This document shows positions 33,246 through 42,373 of a stretch of DNA of 50,731 nt, in pieces. The first letter of the stretch is position 1, and each line of letters begins with the position of its first letter. Below the pieces are notes generated by a model. That model was not told where the DNA came from and did not search any database. It saw only the letters and a program-made list of their open reading frames with translations. The stretch comes from Actinoplanes palleronii (GTDB lineage Bacteria; Actinomycetota; Actinomycetes; Mycobacteriales; Micromonosporaceae), in contig NZ_BOMS01000075.1 in assembly GCF_016862315.1 (NCBI RefSeq), forward strand, positions 1-50,731, written 5' to 3'. The position numbers and the translations under genes are program-made.

Positions 33246-35636
33246 ATGACCTCGAAGTCGGCGGCGTCGACGGGCGAAGAATCGCTCGTCGACGCCGACA
33301 CCGGTCCCGCCGAACCATCCCCTGAAGCTGCCGCGCCAGCTGAACCCTCCACGCCGGCCGCAACGCCTGCCGCTGTTTCTCCGGCAGCCGCTTCTGCCGC
33401 CCCTGCCGCGCCGGCCACCGCAGTCGTTCTCGCCGAGCGCGAGCGCGAGCGGCCGGCCGTGATCGACGGCGAGGCGAGCCCGGCCGAGACACCCGCCGAG
33501 ACGCCGCCTCCCCCGCCGCACGACCGCACCGGCGCTGCGCGGTACCTGCTCGGCCGTACCGACGCCCCGTGGGTCCGACCGTCCCTGTTCGCCCTGCTCA
33601 TCGGAACCGCGGTCCTCTACATCTGGGGTCTCGGCGCGTCCGGCTGGGCCAACGCGTTCTACTCGGCGGCGGTGCAAGCCGGCTCGGCGAGCTGGAAGGC
33701 GTTCTTCTACGGCTCCTCCGACGCCGCGAACTCGATCACCGTCGACAAGACCCCGGCCTCGCTGTGGATCATGGCAATTTCGGTACGGATGTTCGGCCTC
33801 AGCGCCTGGAGCATCCTCGTGCCGCAAGCGCTGCTCGGCGTGGCCAGCACCGGCCTGCTCTACGCGACCGTCCGGCGCGGCTTCGGACCGGCGGCCGGCC
33901 TGATCGCCGGTGCGGTCTCCGCGCTCACCCCGGTGGCCGTGCTGATGTTCCGGTTCAACAACCCGGACGCGCTGCTCGTGCTGCTGATGGTGGCCGGGGC
34001 GTACGCGACATTGCGCGCCGTGGAGAGCGGCTCGACCAAGTGGATCGTGCTGGCCGGCGTGTTCGTCGGCTTCGGCTTCCTCACCAAGATGCTGCAGGCC
34101 CTGCTCGTGGTCCCGGCGTACGGTCTCGCGTACCTCATCGCCGGCCCGCCCAAGCTGGGCAAACGCATCTGGCAGTTGCTGCTCTCGCTGGGCGCGGTGG
34201 TCGTGTCGGCCGGCTGGTACATCGCCATCGTCGAGCTGGTGCCGGCGTCGGCCCGGCCGTACATCGGTGGGTCGCAGAACAACAGCCTGCTCGAGCTGGC
34301 CCTCGGCTACAACGGCCTGGGCCGGCTCAACGGCGAGGAGACCGGCAGCGTCGGTGGTGGCGGCGGGGGCGGTGGTGGCAACGGCGGCAGCATGTGGGGG
34401 TCGACCGGCCTGACCCGGATGTTCGACAGCTCGCAGGGCGGGCAGATCTCCTGGCTGCTGCCGGCCGCGCTGATCGTGCTGGCCGCCGGCTTGGTGATCA
34501 CGGCGCGGCGGGCCCGTACCGATCTGCAACGGGCCGGGCTGGTGCTGTGGGGCTCGTGGCTGCTGATCACCGGGTTGATCTTCAGCTTCATGCAGGGGAT
34601 CTTCCACGCGTACTACACCGTGGCGCTGGCGCCGGCGGTCGGCGCGGTGGTCGGGATGGGCGTGGTGCTGCTCTGGAAGCACCGGGCCAACATCGTCGCG
34701 GCGCTGACGCTCGGTGCGGCGGTCGCGGTCACCGCCTGGTGGTCGTACACGCTGCTCGGGCGTAGCTCGGACTTCCTGCCCTGGCTGCGGCTGCCGGTGC
34801 TGATCGTCGGGATCGTGGCGGCGGTCGCGGTGGTCGCGTCGTTCCGGCTGTCCCGGCGGATCGCGCTGATCGGCGGGACGGTTGCGCTGATCACGGCGTT
34901 GGCCGGGCCGGCGGCGTACGCGGTGCAGACCGCGGCCGAGGCGCACACCGGCTCGATCCCGTCGGCCGGTCCGGCGGTGTCCGGTGGCGGCTTCGGCGGT
35001 CGCGGCGGGCCGGGTGGCGGCGGCGCCGGTCGCGGCAACCGCGGCGGCGGGTTCCCGGGCGGCGGCACCTTCCCCGGCGGCGGTCAGAACGGTGGCGGCT
35101 TCCCCGGCGGCGGAACGCAAGGCGGCGCTCAAGGCGGCACCCAAGGCGGGACTCAAGGTGGCGCGCCCGGTGGCGGCACTCAAGGCGGCGGCACTCAAGG
35201 TGGCGGCAACCGCACCGACGGCGGGGGCCGGGGCATGGGTGGCGGCGGGATGGGCGGCCTGCTCAACGCCGCGACCGTCAGCGCCGAGATGAAGGCCCTG
35301 CTGGAGCAGGACGCCGGCAAGTACACCTGGGTGGCCGCGGCGATCGGCTCGCAGAACGCCTCCGGTTATCAGCTGGCCACCGAGCAGCCGGTGATGGCGA
35401 TCGGCGGCTTCAACGGCACCGACCCCTCCCCCACTCTGGCCCAGTTCAAGGACTACGTCGCCGCTGGCAAGATCCACTACTTCATCGGCGGCAGTGGCTT
35501 CGGCGGGGGCGGCAGCTCGGGCAGCAGCGACAGCAGTCAGATCTCCTCCTGGGTGACCGAGAACTTCACCGCCACGACGGTTGGCGGCACCACGGTCTAC
35601 GACCTGACCACGGGAGTGTCCGGCACCACGGCCTGA
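33246..35636 (+). CDS. GT39-type glycosyltransferase with Gly-rich C-terminal insert
   Basis: 796 residues; GGGAG precedes the ATG. Residues 1-110 are a disordered Ala/Pro/Glu stretch; then about twelve membrane helices of the PMT_2/ArnT-like GT-C fold, with an acidic residue in the first outer loop region (DKTPASLW, typical). A Gly tract lies near residue 370, and a long Gly/Gln/Pro-rich run with TQGG repeats (about 580-675) precedes a folded C-terminal domain of about 110 residues. It probably moves a sugar from a polyprenyl-phosphate donor to a wall or protein acceptor outside the cell. The next gene could make that donor. Confidence 0.9.
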   Translation: MTSKSAASTGEESLVDADTGPAEPSPEAAAPAEPSTPAATPAAVSPAAASAAPAAPATAVVLAERERERPAVIDGEASPAETPAETPPPPPHDRTGAARYLLGRTDAPWVRPSLFALLIGTAVLYIWGLGASGWANAFYSAAVQAGSASWKAFFYGSSDAANSITVDKTPASLWIMAISVRMFGLSAWSILVPQALLGVASTGLLYATVRRGFGPAAGLIAGAVSALTPVAVLMFRFNNPDALLVLLMVAGAYATLRAVESGSTKWIVLAGVFVGFGFLTKMLQALLVVPAYGLAYLIAGPPKLGKRIWQLLLSLGAVVVSAGWYIAIVELVPASARPYIGGSQNNSLLELALGYNGLGRLNGEETGSVGGGGGGGGGNGGSMWGSTGLTRMFDSSQGGQISWLLPAALIVLAAGLVITARRARTDLQRAGLVLWGSWLLITGLIFSFMQGIFHAYYTVALAPAVGAVVGMGVVLLWKHRANIVAALTLGAAVAVTAWWSYTLLGRSSDFLPWLRLPVLIVGIVAAVAVVASFRLSRRIALIGGTVALITALAGPAAYAVQTAAEAHTGSIPSAGPAVSGGGFGGRGGPGGGGAGRGNRGGGFPGGGTFPGGGQNGGGFPGGGTQGGAQGGTQGGTQGGAPGGGTQGGGTQGGGNRTDGGGRGMGGGGMGGLLNAATVSAEMKALLEQDAGKYTWVAAAIGSQNASGYQLATEQPVMAIGGFNGTDPSPTLAQFKDYVAAGKIHYFIGGSGFGGGGSSGSSDSSQISSWVTENFTATTVGGTTVYDLTTGVSGTTA

Positions 35637-35653
35637 CAGCACTGATCGACGGC

Positions 35654-35688
35654 GCGGGCGGTCTCCCCTTCTCGGGGCGGCCGCCCGC
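35654..35688 (+). terminator. Hairpin terminator after the GT39 gene
   Basis: GCGGGCGG (35654-35661) pairs with CCGCCCGC (35681-35688); inside, TCCCC and GGGGC extend the stem around a TTC loop. It starts 17 bases after the stop codon; no U-tract. Confidence 0.75.
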
Positions 35689-35826
35689 TCGGCTTTCACG
35701 TCGTACAAAAAAGTGGTTTTCGGGGTGTTGATCCTGGTGATAAATCGGAAACAACGCCCAAGAACTCACAGTCGGCGCACAGCGTTCTTATACAGCGGGC
35801 AAAGATGCGCGGCGGAGATTGTCCTC

Positions 35827-37050
35827 ATGAGCCTCTCGACGCTGCCATCGCAGGACGCCGGACCGACCCGCGTCACCGCTCCGGTGCTCGACGTCGTCGT
35901 CCCGGTCTACAACGAGGAGATCGACCTCGAGCCCTGCGTGCAGCGCCTGCACGCCTACCTCGCGGCCTACTTCCCGTACCAATTCCGGATCACCATCGCG
36001 GACAACGCGAGCATCGACGGCACCGCGGCCGTGGCGCAGCGCCTGAAGGCCACCTACCCCGAGGTCGAGGCGGTGCACCTGACCGAAAAGGGTCGGGGCC
36101 GCGCCCTGAACCACGTCTGGACACAATCGGACGCGGCCGTGCTCGCCTACATGGACGTCGATCTCTCGACCGACCTCGGCGCCCTGTTGCCGCTGGTCGC
36201 GCCGTTGATCTCCGGGCACTCCGATCTGGCGATCGGATCACGGCTGGCGCGAGGTTCGCGGGTGGTCCGGGGAGCGAAGCGCGAGTTCATCTCCCGGAGC
36301 TACAACCTCATTTTGCGTACGACGATGGCCGCGCGATTCTCCGACGCGCAGTGTGGCTTCAAGGCGATCCGGTCCGATGTGGCCCGTCGACTGCTGCCGA
36401 TGGTCGAGGACACCGGATGGTTCTTCGACACCGAGATGCTGGTGCTCGCCGAGCGGGTCGGCCTGCGCATCCACGAGGTGCCGGTCGACTGGGTGGACGA
36501 TCCGGACAGCCGCGTCGACATCGTGGCGACCGCGATCGCCGACCTCAAGGGCATCGTCCGGATCACCCGCGGGCTGAGCACCGGCAAGATCCCCCTGGCG
36601 GCGCTCCGCGAACAGCTCGGCCGCAATCCGCTGCCGGTGGACGGGGTGCCGACCGGCCTGACCGGTCAGCTGATCCGGTTCGCCGCGGTCGGCGTCGCCA
36701 GCACACTCGCCTACCTGGTGCTCTACGCGCTGCTCCGGGTCGGTGTCGGGCCGCAGGCGGCGAACCTGGTCGCGCTGCTGGTCACCGCGGTGGCGAACAC
36801 CGCGGCCAACCGGCGGCTGACCTTCGGGGTGCGTGGTAACGACGGCGCGCTGCGGCATCAGGCGCAGGGGCTCGTGGTGTTCGGAATCGGACTGGCGCTG
36901 ACCAGTGGCTCGCTGGCACTGCTGGACGCGGCGTCCACCCAGCCGTCCCGTCTCGTCGAGCTGTCGGTGCTGGTGCTGGCGAACCTGGTGGCGACCGCGG
37001 TGCGGTTCCTGATGATGCGGGTGTGGGTGTTCCGCGGCTCCCGGTCCTGA
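35827..37050 (+). CDS. GT2 glycosyltransferase fused to GtrA-like membrane domain
   Basis: 407 residues from ATG 35827, with GGAG nine bases upstream. Residues about 15-250 are a GT-A domain of the dolichyl-phosphate-mannose-synthase kind: VVVPVYNEE, DNASIDGT, AYMDVDLSTD (DxD-like), QCGFKAI. The C-terminal 130 residues form four membrane helices of the GtrA type (QLIRFAAVGVASTLAYLVLY...NRRLTFG). It would build and flip polyprenyl-phosphate sugar, supplying the GT39 enzyme just upstream. A TATACAGCG element (35789-35797) is a possible -10 region. Confidence 0.92.
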   Translation: MSLSTLPSQDAGPTRVTAPVLDVVVPVYNEEIDLEPCVQRLHAYLAAYFPYQFRITIADNASIDGTAAVAQRLKATYPEVEAVHLTEKGRGRALNHVWTQSDAAVLAYMDVDLSTDLGALLPLVAPLISGHSDLAIGSRLARGSRVVRGAKREFISRSYNLILRTTMAARFSDAQCGFKAIRSDVARRLLPMVEDTGWFFDTEMLVLAERVGLRIHEVPVDWVDDPDSRVDIVATAIADLKGIVRITRGLSTGKIPLAALREQLGRNPLPVDGVPTGLTGQLIRFAAVGVASTLAYLVLYALLRVGVGPQAANLVALLVTAVANTAANRRLTFGVRGNDGALRHQAQGLVVFGIGLALTSGSLALLDAASTQPSRLVELSVLVLANLVATAVRFLMMRVWVFRGSRS

Positions 37051-37074
37051 GCCCTTCGTCCGGTTCACCCTTTT

Positions 37075-37103
37075 CGCGGCGTCCGTCCACTACGGGCGCC
37101 GCG
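37075..37103 (+). terminator. Hairpin terminator after GT2-GtrA gene
   Basis: CGCGGCGTCCGT (37075-37086) pairs with 37092-37103 through twelve base pairs including one G-U, loop CCACT. The following 37104-37375 is otherwise gene-free; I see only a promoter-sized stretch there. Confidence 0.75.
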
Positions 37104-37375
37104 TTGCGTTGCCCGCCGCTTGTATCGCCATCTGACACTCTCCGTGTCGGTGCCGCCGCCAAAACACGGCAAAACCGTTGTACCGGCTGATGAAACCCTT
37201 TCCGGTCATCTCACCTCTTGGGCGCGCCTTCCGGGGTCTCGGGTAGTTCGGCCGGAAAATTCGGCACACGCAGACGTATCACGGAAGCAACTCAGAGGTA
37301 ACAATGGGCTTTGATCGGGATAGCCGACTCTCGATCCTTGCTTCACCGGCGCGGCAGACCGGAAGGCGGCAGCAC

Positions 37376-37651
37376 ATGCTCAGCAAAGAGGACACCCGAC
37401 GCCTGTCACAGCTGGAGCGCCAGCTCCGGCGGGACGACCCCGACTTCTGTGCCCGGATGGGCGGCGGGAACTTCAGTGTTCCGGCTCCCCGGCCCCCGAT
37501 AGCCCTCTTCATCGCCGCCGCCGTGATCGCTGTCGCCGCGATCGTCCTGGGCGCGGTGGGCTGGTGGATCGCCTCGATCATCGTCGCGGTGTGGGGCGCG
37601 GTGACAGCGGCGGCGGCCGGGTACCGCTTCCAGAAGTTCCGCTCCCGCTGA
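37376..37651 (+). CDS. DUF3040 small membrane protein
   Basis: 91 residues from ATG 37376 (GGAAGG nine bases before); an upstream in-frame ATG at 37304 is less likely. MLSKEDTRRLSQLERQLRRDDP is the typical DUF3040 opening, followed by two adjacent membrane helices (about 38-80) and a basic tail. Function unknown; the family is actinobacterial. Confidence 0.87.
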   Translation: MLSKEDTRRLSQLERQLRRDDPDFCARMGGGNFSVPAPRPPIALFIAAAVIAVAAIVLGAVGWWIASIIVAVWGAVTAAAAGYRFQKFRSR

Positions 37652-37772
37652 CCCCGCGCATCCCGTGGTCGTCTGACCTCGTGGTCGTCGCCGGCTGAGC
37701 CTGCCCCGATCGAGCCCGCGCCCGGCACGGCGCGGGCTCGATCACGTCCCCAGCAAGCGTGTGAAGTTCCAG

Positions 37773-37903
37773 GCCCAACTCCCCACACTCGCGGTTGCCA
37801 CACACTGCGTGGGGAGTTTGGGCGCGCTCCACACCGAAAACCCCCACACTCGCGGTTGCCGCACACTGCGTGGGGACTTTGGGCGCGCTCCGCACCGCAA
37901 TCG
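37773..37903. repeat. 61-bp tandem pair of stem-loop repeats
   Basis: Two copies starting at CCCACACTCGCGGTTGCC (37782 and 37843), about 55 of 61 bases identical. In copy 1 GCCCAACTCCCCAC (37773-37786) pairs with GTGGGGAGTTTGGGC (37809-37823) with one bulge, a 14-bp stem around a loop of 22 bases. The second copy's stem is less perfect. It sits between the convergent DUF3040 and racemase-like genes, so it may also stop transcription. Confidence 0.82.
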
Positions 37904-37915
37904 CGCGTTGGTGGG

Positions 37916-38503
37916 TCAGGTGGTGGCGGCTAGGACGGCGGCTCGGGGGCTGGTCAGGACCGGGCGGCCGGGGAGCAGGGCGGCGGCCGGGGCCATGCTC
38001 GGCTGGGCCAGCACGATCACTTCGGCGTCGACGGCGCGGAGCTGGGCGGCTATGGCCGCGTGGTAGGCGGGCAGGTCGCCGGCCTCGAAGAACTGCCATG
38101 CGTCCAGGCAGGGCACCAGCACCAGGTCGGCGGTGGCGTCCTCGTCCCGGAGCACGGCCGTTGTGGGTTCCACGGTGGACTCGACCGCGTAGGCGACCGC
38201 GATCCGGCCGCCCTTCGCCGCTGCGATCGCGGCTCGGGCCATCGGGCGGTCGCCGCGCAGAGCGCCGGCGCGTTCCGCTTCCGGGCCGATGGTGGAGCAG
38301 GTGCAGACGATCACGTCGGTGTCGGCCAGCTCGGCCAGCCGTTCCCGCAGCCGATCCTCGACCGGCAGCCCGGCGCGTGCGTCGGCCAGCAGCTGCGGAT
38401 CGACGACGTGCCGGTCCTGCCAGCCCGGCGCCAGCTCCGCGACCAGACCGCGGAACGTCGCCACGTGCACTTCAGCGGTATGCAGAAACCCGATCGTGCT
38501 CAC
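37916..38503 (-). CDS. Asp/Glu/hydantoin-racemase-like protein
   Basis: 195 residues from a GTG. The paired active-site cysteine of this fold is present once as VCTCSTIGP (about 66-74); the second site reads VLAQPSMAP where a Cys is usual, as in arylmalonate-decarboxylase-type or degenerate members. VAYAVESTVEPT lies between. Activity may therefore not be cofactor-independent racemisation. Neighbours give no pathway clue. Confidence 0.75.
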   Translation of the reverse strand: MSTIGFLHTAEVHVATFRGLVAELAPGWQDRHVVDPQLLADARAGLPVEDRLRERLAELADTDVIVCTCSTIGPEAERAGALRGDRPMARAAIAAAKGGRIAVAYAVESTVEPTTAVLRDEDATADLVLVPCLDAWQFFEAGDLPAYHAAIAAQLRAVDAEVIVLAQPSMAPAAALLPGRPVLTSPRAAVLAATT

Positions 38504-38586
38504 TCGGCCACGGTAACGGCCGCACGATCACGACGTGACCGCGCGGGCACCGCGGTGGCTGCGGGACGGCTTGGGTGGCAGCGGGG

Positions 38587-39675
38587 TCAGGTGACGGTGG
38601 TGGTGGCGGTGGGGACGTTGCGGGCTCGGGCCACCTCGCCCGCTTCCGCTTCGACTCGGTGCTGCTGCTTCGGGGTCAGAGGGGCGAACGGGGTCACCGT
38701 GAGGTCGACTCGTTTCTTGCCGGCCATGCGGGGGCGCCACACCCCGGCGATCTCGCCGTCGAGCAGCAGGACGCCCGGGTTGCCGAGTGCGCGCCACACC
38801 TCCTTGTGCCGGTCTCGCTCCGGGATCAGCAGGTCTCGGTCGCGGGCCTGCAGCAGCGGGTCCATCGCCGGCAGCAGGCGGACCGAGGCCGGGGTGGGCG
38901 GTGACTCCAGGGCGGGCACGCTGTCGGCCGGCAGCCAGGAGCGGCGGCCGTCGACGTGCAGCTCGACCAGGTCGGCGGGCCAGTGCGCGCGGACCTCGGC
39001 GGTGGTGCTCTGCAGATATTTCGCCACCTCGGCCGGGGTGGCCGGGCCCAAAAAGCGCAAATACGTCGTGACCAGCTCCCCGAACCCGTGATTGCGCTCC
39101 GGGAACGGCGCGTCGAGAGGACCGAGCATGGCGTCGCGGCCACGGGAGAGCACCTGGACCCCACCGGGCAGGCCGGCCAGCTGCCAGACGCTGCCCGAGA
39201 CGTGCCGGGCCTGGCAGGGCTTGCAGTCGAAGGTCAGCTCGGCGGGCACCCGGCTGCTCACCGCGGTGCTCACCTCGCCACGCGGCATCGGCCTGTGCAC
39301 CACCTCGCGGAAGGCGGCCGCGGTGGCCCGGATCGCCGCGATCCCCTGGCTCATACCGTACGGAATCTGTGCGCTCTTGATCCTCGCGGTCGCGTCGGCG
39401 TCGCTGATCGGCCACAGCTGGGCGGTCAGCGACGCGATGTCGGCGCGCCGGTGCAGGTGGGGCGCGCCCCGGGTGGCCCACACCGTGAGCAGGCGATCGT
39501 CGTCGAGCTCGGCGCTGGTGCGGGCGGCCAGCGCGACGTGGGTGGAGCCCGGGGTGTATTCCTGCACGCCCAGGTCGAGCACCGGCAGGTCGGCGGGGCG
39601 GGCGCTGACCCGCTCGGTGAGCCCCAGCGCGGCCAGCCGGAATGCCATCACCTGCGCACGATCCACGTTGATCAT
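38587..39675 (-). CDS. AlkZ/YcaQ-like winged-helix protein (HTH_42)
   Basis: 362 residues; GGGAGGTG precedes the ATG. Tandem winged-helix architecture of the AlkZ crosslink-repair glycosylase superfamily: LTVWATRGAPHLHRRADI, YLRFLGPATPAEVAKYL, LLPAMDPLLQARDRD, WRPRMAGKKRVDLTVTPF. The QxQ/QxD catalytic motif of AlkZ aligns with LGVQEYTPG, so the second residue is Tyr, which makes glycosylase activity uncertain. It starts 15 bases after the GNAT stop, in one operon. Confidence 0.82.
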   Translation of the reverse strand: MINVDRAQVMAFRLAALGLTERVSARPADLPVLDLGVQEYTPGSTHVALAARTSAELDDDRLLTVWATRGAPHLHRRADIASLTAQLWPISDADATARIKSAQIPYGMSQGIAAIRATAAAFREVVHRPMPRGEVSTAVSSRVPAELTFDCKPCQARHVSGSVWQLAGLPGGVQVLSRGRDAMLGPLDAPFPERNHGFGELVTTYLRFLGPATPAEVAKYLQSTTAEVRAHWPADLVELHVDGRRSWLPADSVPALESPPTPASVRLLPAMDPLLQARDRDLLIPERDRHKEVWRALGNPGVLLLDGEIAGVWRPRMAGKKRVDLTVTPFAPLTPKQQHRVEAEAGEVARARNVPTATTTVT

Positions 39676-39690
39676 CGCTGCACCTCCCGA

Positions 39691-40299
39691 TCAGGTGCGA
39701 CGACCGTACCGCCGGGATGCGACATTTCTCAGGCGTTCCCGGCGGGCGCCCGGCAGTCCCTCGACGTATTCCCAGGTGTCCAGGCTGGTCGGGCCGTACG
39801 GGCCCTCCTGCGGTATCGGCGGTTCGCCGGTCAGACGGTACCCGCAGCGACGGGCCACCGCCGTGCTCGCCGAGTTGCCCGGATCGATCCGCAGCAGCAG
39901 CCGACGCAGGTGCAGCGTGCCGCAGGCGTACTCGGTGAGCAGCGACAACGCGCCCACCGCGAGCCCGCGCCGCCGGTATGCCGCACCCACCAGATAACCC
40001 AGCTCGGCCTCGCGCGGCACCGGGTTGACCCCGAAGAGCAGCACCTCGCCCAGCGGCGCGAGCCCGTCCACGGTGATCGCGAGCTGGATCCGGCGCCCGG
40101 TCAGCCGCCCCTGCTGGGCCCGTTTCAGGTAGGCCAGCCCGGCCTCGACGTCGAACGGCGACGGCATCGGCGTCCAGCGGGCGATGTCCGGCTCGTCGAG
40201 CAGCGTGACCAGATCTTCCAGATCGTCGGGCATCCATTCGCGCAGCACGACCCCATAGCCCGCCAACCGGAGCGGGTGCGGCAGCGGGCTGGTGGTCAC
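39691..40299 (-). CDS. GNAT-family acetyltransferase (RimJ/RimL-like)
   Basis: 202 residues from the GTG at 40299; the start is not strongly fixed because the ribosome site is poor (AGGA about twelve bases upstream). Opening VVLREWMPDDLEDLVTLL, acetyl-CoA loop GYLVGAAYRRRGLAVGAL, and RIDPGNSASTAVARRCGY are typical of the RimJ/RimL type. It is probably cotranscribed with the AlkZ-like gene. The acceptor is unknown. Confidence 0.86.
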   Translation of the reverse strand: MTTSPLPHPLRLAGYGVVLREWMPDDLEDLVTLLDEPDIARWTPMPSPFDVEAGLAYLKRAQQGRLTGRRIQLAITVDGLAPLGEVLLFGVNPVPREAELGYLVGAAYRRRGLAVGALSLLTEYACGTLHLRRLLLRIDPGNSASTAVARRCGYRLTGEPPIPQEGPYGPTSLDTWEYVEGLPGARRERLRNVASRRYGRRT

Positions 40300-40458
40300 T
40301 CCTCGAATCCTGCCTAAAAGGACCCGTTTGCGGCTAGTGGCGATCGACAAGTCGTCTTTGACGATTCTTGACCGTCCATCCGTCGGATAGCCGATCGCTT
40401 TACCGCGGGCCTTCCGGGCGGCTTCGCCGCTTGCGTCCGGCACGGCAGGATCCGGTGC

Positions 40459-41076
40459 ATGTCTTCCCTTTCCGGTACGTCCTCGGCCTACCCGGTCAAC
40501 TCCAACGAACACTGGGCGCTCTACAACGCCCGGCAGTCCGAGCGTGACGTCCGTGCGACCTGCCGCCGGGCGATGGAACTGGCCGGCCCCGGTGCTGGCC
40601 GGACCGCTGTCGACCTGGGCTGCGGAGCGGGCCGGGAAACTCGTGCGCTGCTCGAGTCCGGCTGGCGGGTGACCGCCTTCGACGGCGACCCGACCATGCT
40701 GTCCGCTGTCGATCAGCCGCACCTGGCGCTGACCGCCCGCCGGCTCAGCTTCGAGCAGATCACCGAACTCCCCGATACCGACCTGATCCACGCCGCCTAC
40801 GCGCTCCCGTGGCAGGACCGGTCGCACTTCGATCGCCTGTGGACCCTGATCCGCTCGGCGCTGCGCCCCGGCGGCTGGATCGCCGTGGACCTGTTCGGCG
40901 TGCGCGACAGCTGGGCCGGTGCGCCGGGAATGACGTTCCTGACCGAGACCGAGGCAAAATCCCTGGCCGACGGCCTGACCATCGAACACTGGCACGAGGA
41001 GGACGAGCTCGGCGCCGCCAGCAGCGGCCCCAAACACTGGCACGTCTTCCAGCTGATCGCCCGTCGCCCCACCTGA
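40459..41076 (+). CDS. SAM-dependent methyltransferase (TehB/methyltransf_25 type)
   Basis: 205 residues. Motif I AVDLGCGAGRETRALL, FDGDP at the end of strand 2, DLIHAAYALPW and LRPGGWIAVDLFG. A small class I methyltransferase with unknown substrate. AGGATCC stands before the ATG. The 160-bp divergent space to the GNAT gene contains TCGTC-TTT-GACGA (40352-40364), a small inverted repeat. Confidence 0.85.
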   Translation: MSSLSGTSSAYPVNSNEHWALYNARQSERDVRATCRRAMELAGPGAGRTAVDLGCGAGRETRALLESGWRVTAFDGDPTMLSAVDQPHLALTARRLSFEQITELPDTDLIHAAYALPWQDRSHFDRLWTLIRSALRPGGWIAVDLFGVRDSWAGAPGMTFLTETEAKSLADGLTIEHWHEEDELGAASSGPKHWHVFQLIARRPT

Positions 41077-41134
41077 CCCCACCCCGCCGCGCGCGACCGG
41101 AGCGACGAGCGGCGGGAGGAGCGGGTGGCCGGGG

Positions 41135-42373
41135 TCAGAGCTTGCGGGCCGTGATCTCCACCCCGGCGGTGCGCAGCCGGGTGACCAGGGCGTCTCCGAT
41201 GGCGGTGGCCGGGGTGAGAACGCCGCCCTCGGACGGGGGCAGGGCATCTCGGTCGAGGGCCAGGGCCAGGGCGGACTCGCCGAGCATCACGGCGGTCGCG
41301 GCGTACCCCGGGTCGCCCTTGGCCCGGAACCGCGCGGTGTAGCGCGCGCCGCTCGTCGTGGTGGTGAAGATGTCCATGGTGAAGTGGCCGTTCTGCTGGG
41401 TCTTCTCGCTCGGCCCGGTGCCCGGCGCCGGCAGCAGCCGGTCCAGCAGGAAGCGGGCCGGCGGCACCGCGAGCCCGACGAACAGCGCGCCGAGCACGAT
41501 CTTGGTGCCGGCCGCGATCACCGGCGAGAGCGGCGACGCGCCGACACTCATCGCTTCGCGATACTTGAAACCGCGACCGTACGCCCAGCCCCGCAGCGCG
41601 TTGCTCCGCCGCACCACCCGGGTGTTGTAGGACGCCATCACGAACGGCGCGAGCCGTCCGCGCAGTCGCGGGTCCACGTCGGAGGCCGGGAACGTGTCCA
41701 TGTCGCTCTGCCGGCCCACCTTCGGCTCGGCGGCCCGGTCCGGGCTGAGCGAATACGGACTGCCGGCCACCCGGCGCAGCGAGGGGTCCTTCTTCATCAC
41801 GTCGACCTGGTTACGCATCGAGTCGATGGTGCCGCCGCTCACCCCGCCGCTCAGGCTGGTCACCACGAGCGTGGTGTCGGTGAGCTCCCCCGCGCCGTCC
41901 TGCTCGATCAGTTGATGCAGGACGTGCACCCCGATGTCGGACGGAATGGAGTCGAAGCCGCAGGAGTGCACGATCCGCGCACCGGTAGTGCGGGCGAGCT
42001 CGTGGTTCTCGTCGATGCTGTCCCGGGCGAACAGCACCTCACCGGTCAGATCGACATAGTCGGTGCCGGACGCGGCGCAGGCGTGAGCGAGGGGACGGCC
42101 GTACTTCGCGTACGGACCGACGGTGGTGATGATGACGTGCGCGCGTCCGGCCAGGGTGGCCACCGCGTCGGGATCGGTGGCGTCCGCGATCAGAACCGGC
42201 CAGTCGACGTTCAGCCGAGAGCGGAGCGCCTCCAGTTTCTCCGGTGAGCGGCCGGCCAGTGCGATACGGGTGCCGGCCGGTGCGAATCCGGCGAGATGCT
42301 TTGCCACGAGGGCCCCGACGAAGCCGGTGGCACCGTAGACGATCACCTCGAAGTCACGTGAACGATCGCTCAT
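41135..42373 (-). CDS. Saccharopine-dehydrogenase-like reductase (trans-acting enoyl reductase family)
   Basis: 412 residues from ATG 42373. N-terminal Rossmann fold: VIVYGATGFVGALVAKHL, LAGRSPEKL, TTVGPYAKYG, YVDLTGEV, HSCGFDSIPSDIGVHVL. The C-terminal part has a short hydrophobic helix (ALFVGLAVPPARFLL). It matches the family of Mycobacterium Rv2449c/Rv2953-type proteins, where Rv2953 is an enoyl reductase in phenolic lipid synthesis; here the substrate is unknown. It stands alone. Confidence 0.88.
   Translation of the reverse strand: MSDRSRDFEVIVYGATGFVGALVAKHLAGFAPAGTRIALAGRSPEKLEALRSRLNVDWPVLIADATDPDAVATLAGRAHVIITTVGPYAKYGRPLAHACAASGTDYVDLTGEVLFARDSIDENHELARTTGARIVHSCGFDSIPSDIGVHVLHQLIEQDGAGELTDTTLVVTSLSGGVSGGTIDSMRNQVDVMKKDPSLRRVAGSPYSLSPDRAAEPKVGRQSDMDTFPASDVDPRLRGRLAPFVMASYNTRVVRRSNALRGWAYGRGFKYREAMSVGASPLSPVIAAGTKIVLGALFVGLAVPPARFLLDRLLPAPGTGPSEKTQQNGHFTMDIFTTTTSGARYTARFRAKGDPGYAATAVMLGESALALALDRDALPPSEGGVLTPATAIGDALVTRLRTAGVEITARKL

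Noticed and set aside
33153..35708. An 851-codon minus-strand frame opposite the GT39 gene
   Set aside because: No motif and no ribosome site; it mirrors the Gly/Ala codons of the glycosyltransferase.
37773..37903. CRISPR or tRNA-like element
   Set aside because: Only two tandem units, entire unit repeated; no tRNA cloverleaf or acceptor sequence.
37916..42373. A genomic island with DNA-repair, acetyltransferase and reductase genes
   Set aside because: No integrase, tRNA, direct-repeat borders or change in base composition was visible.
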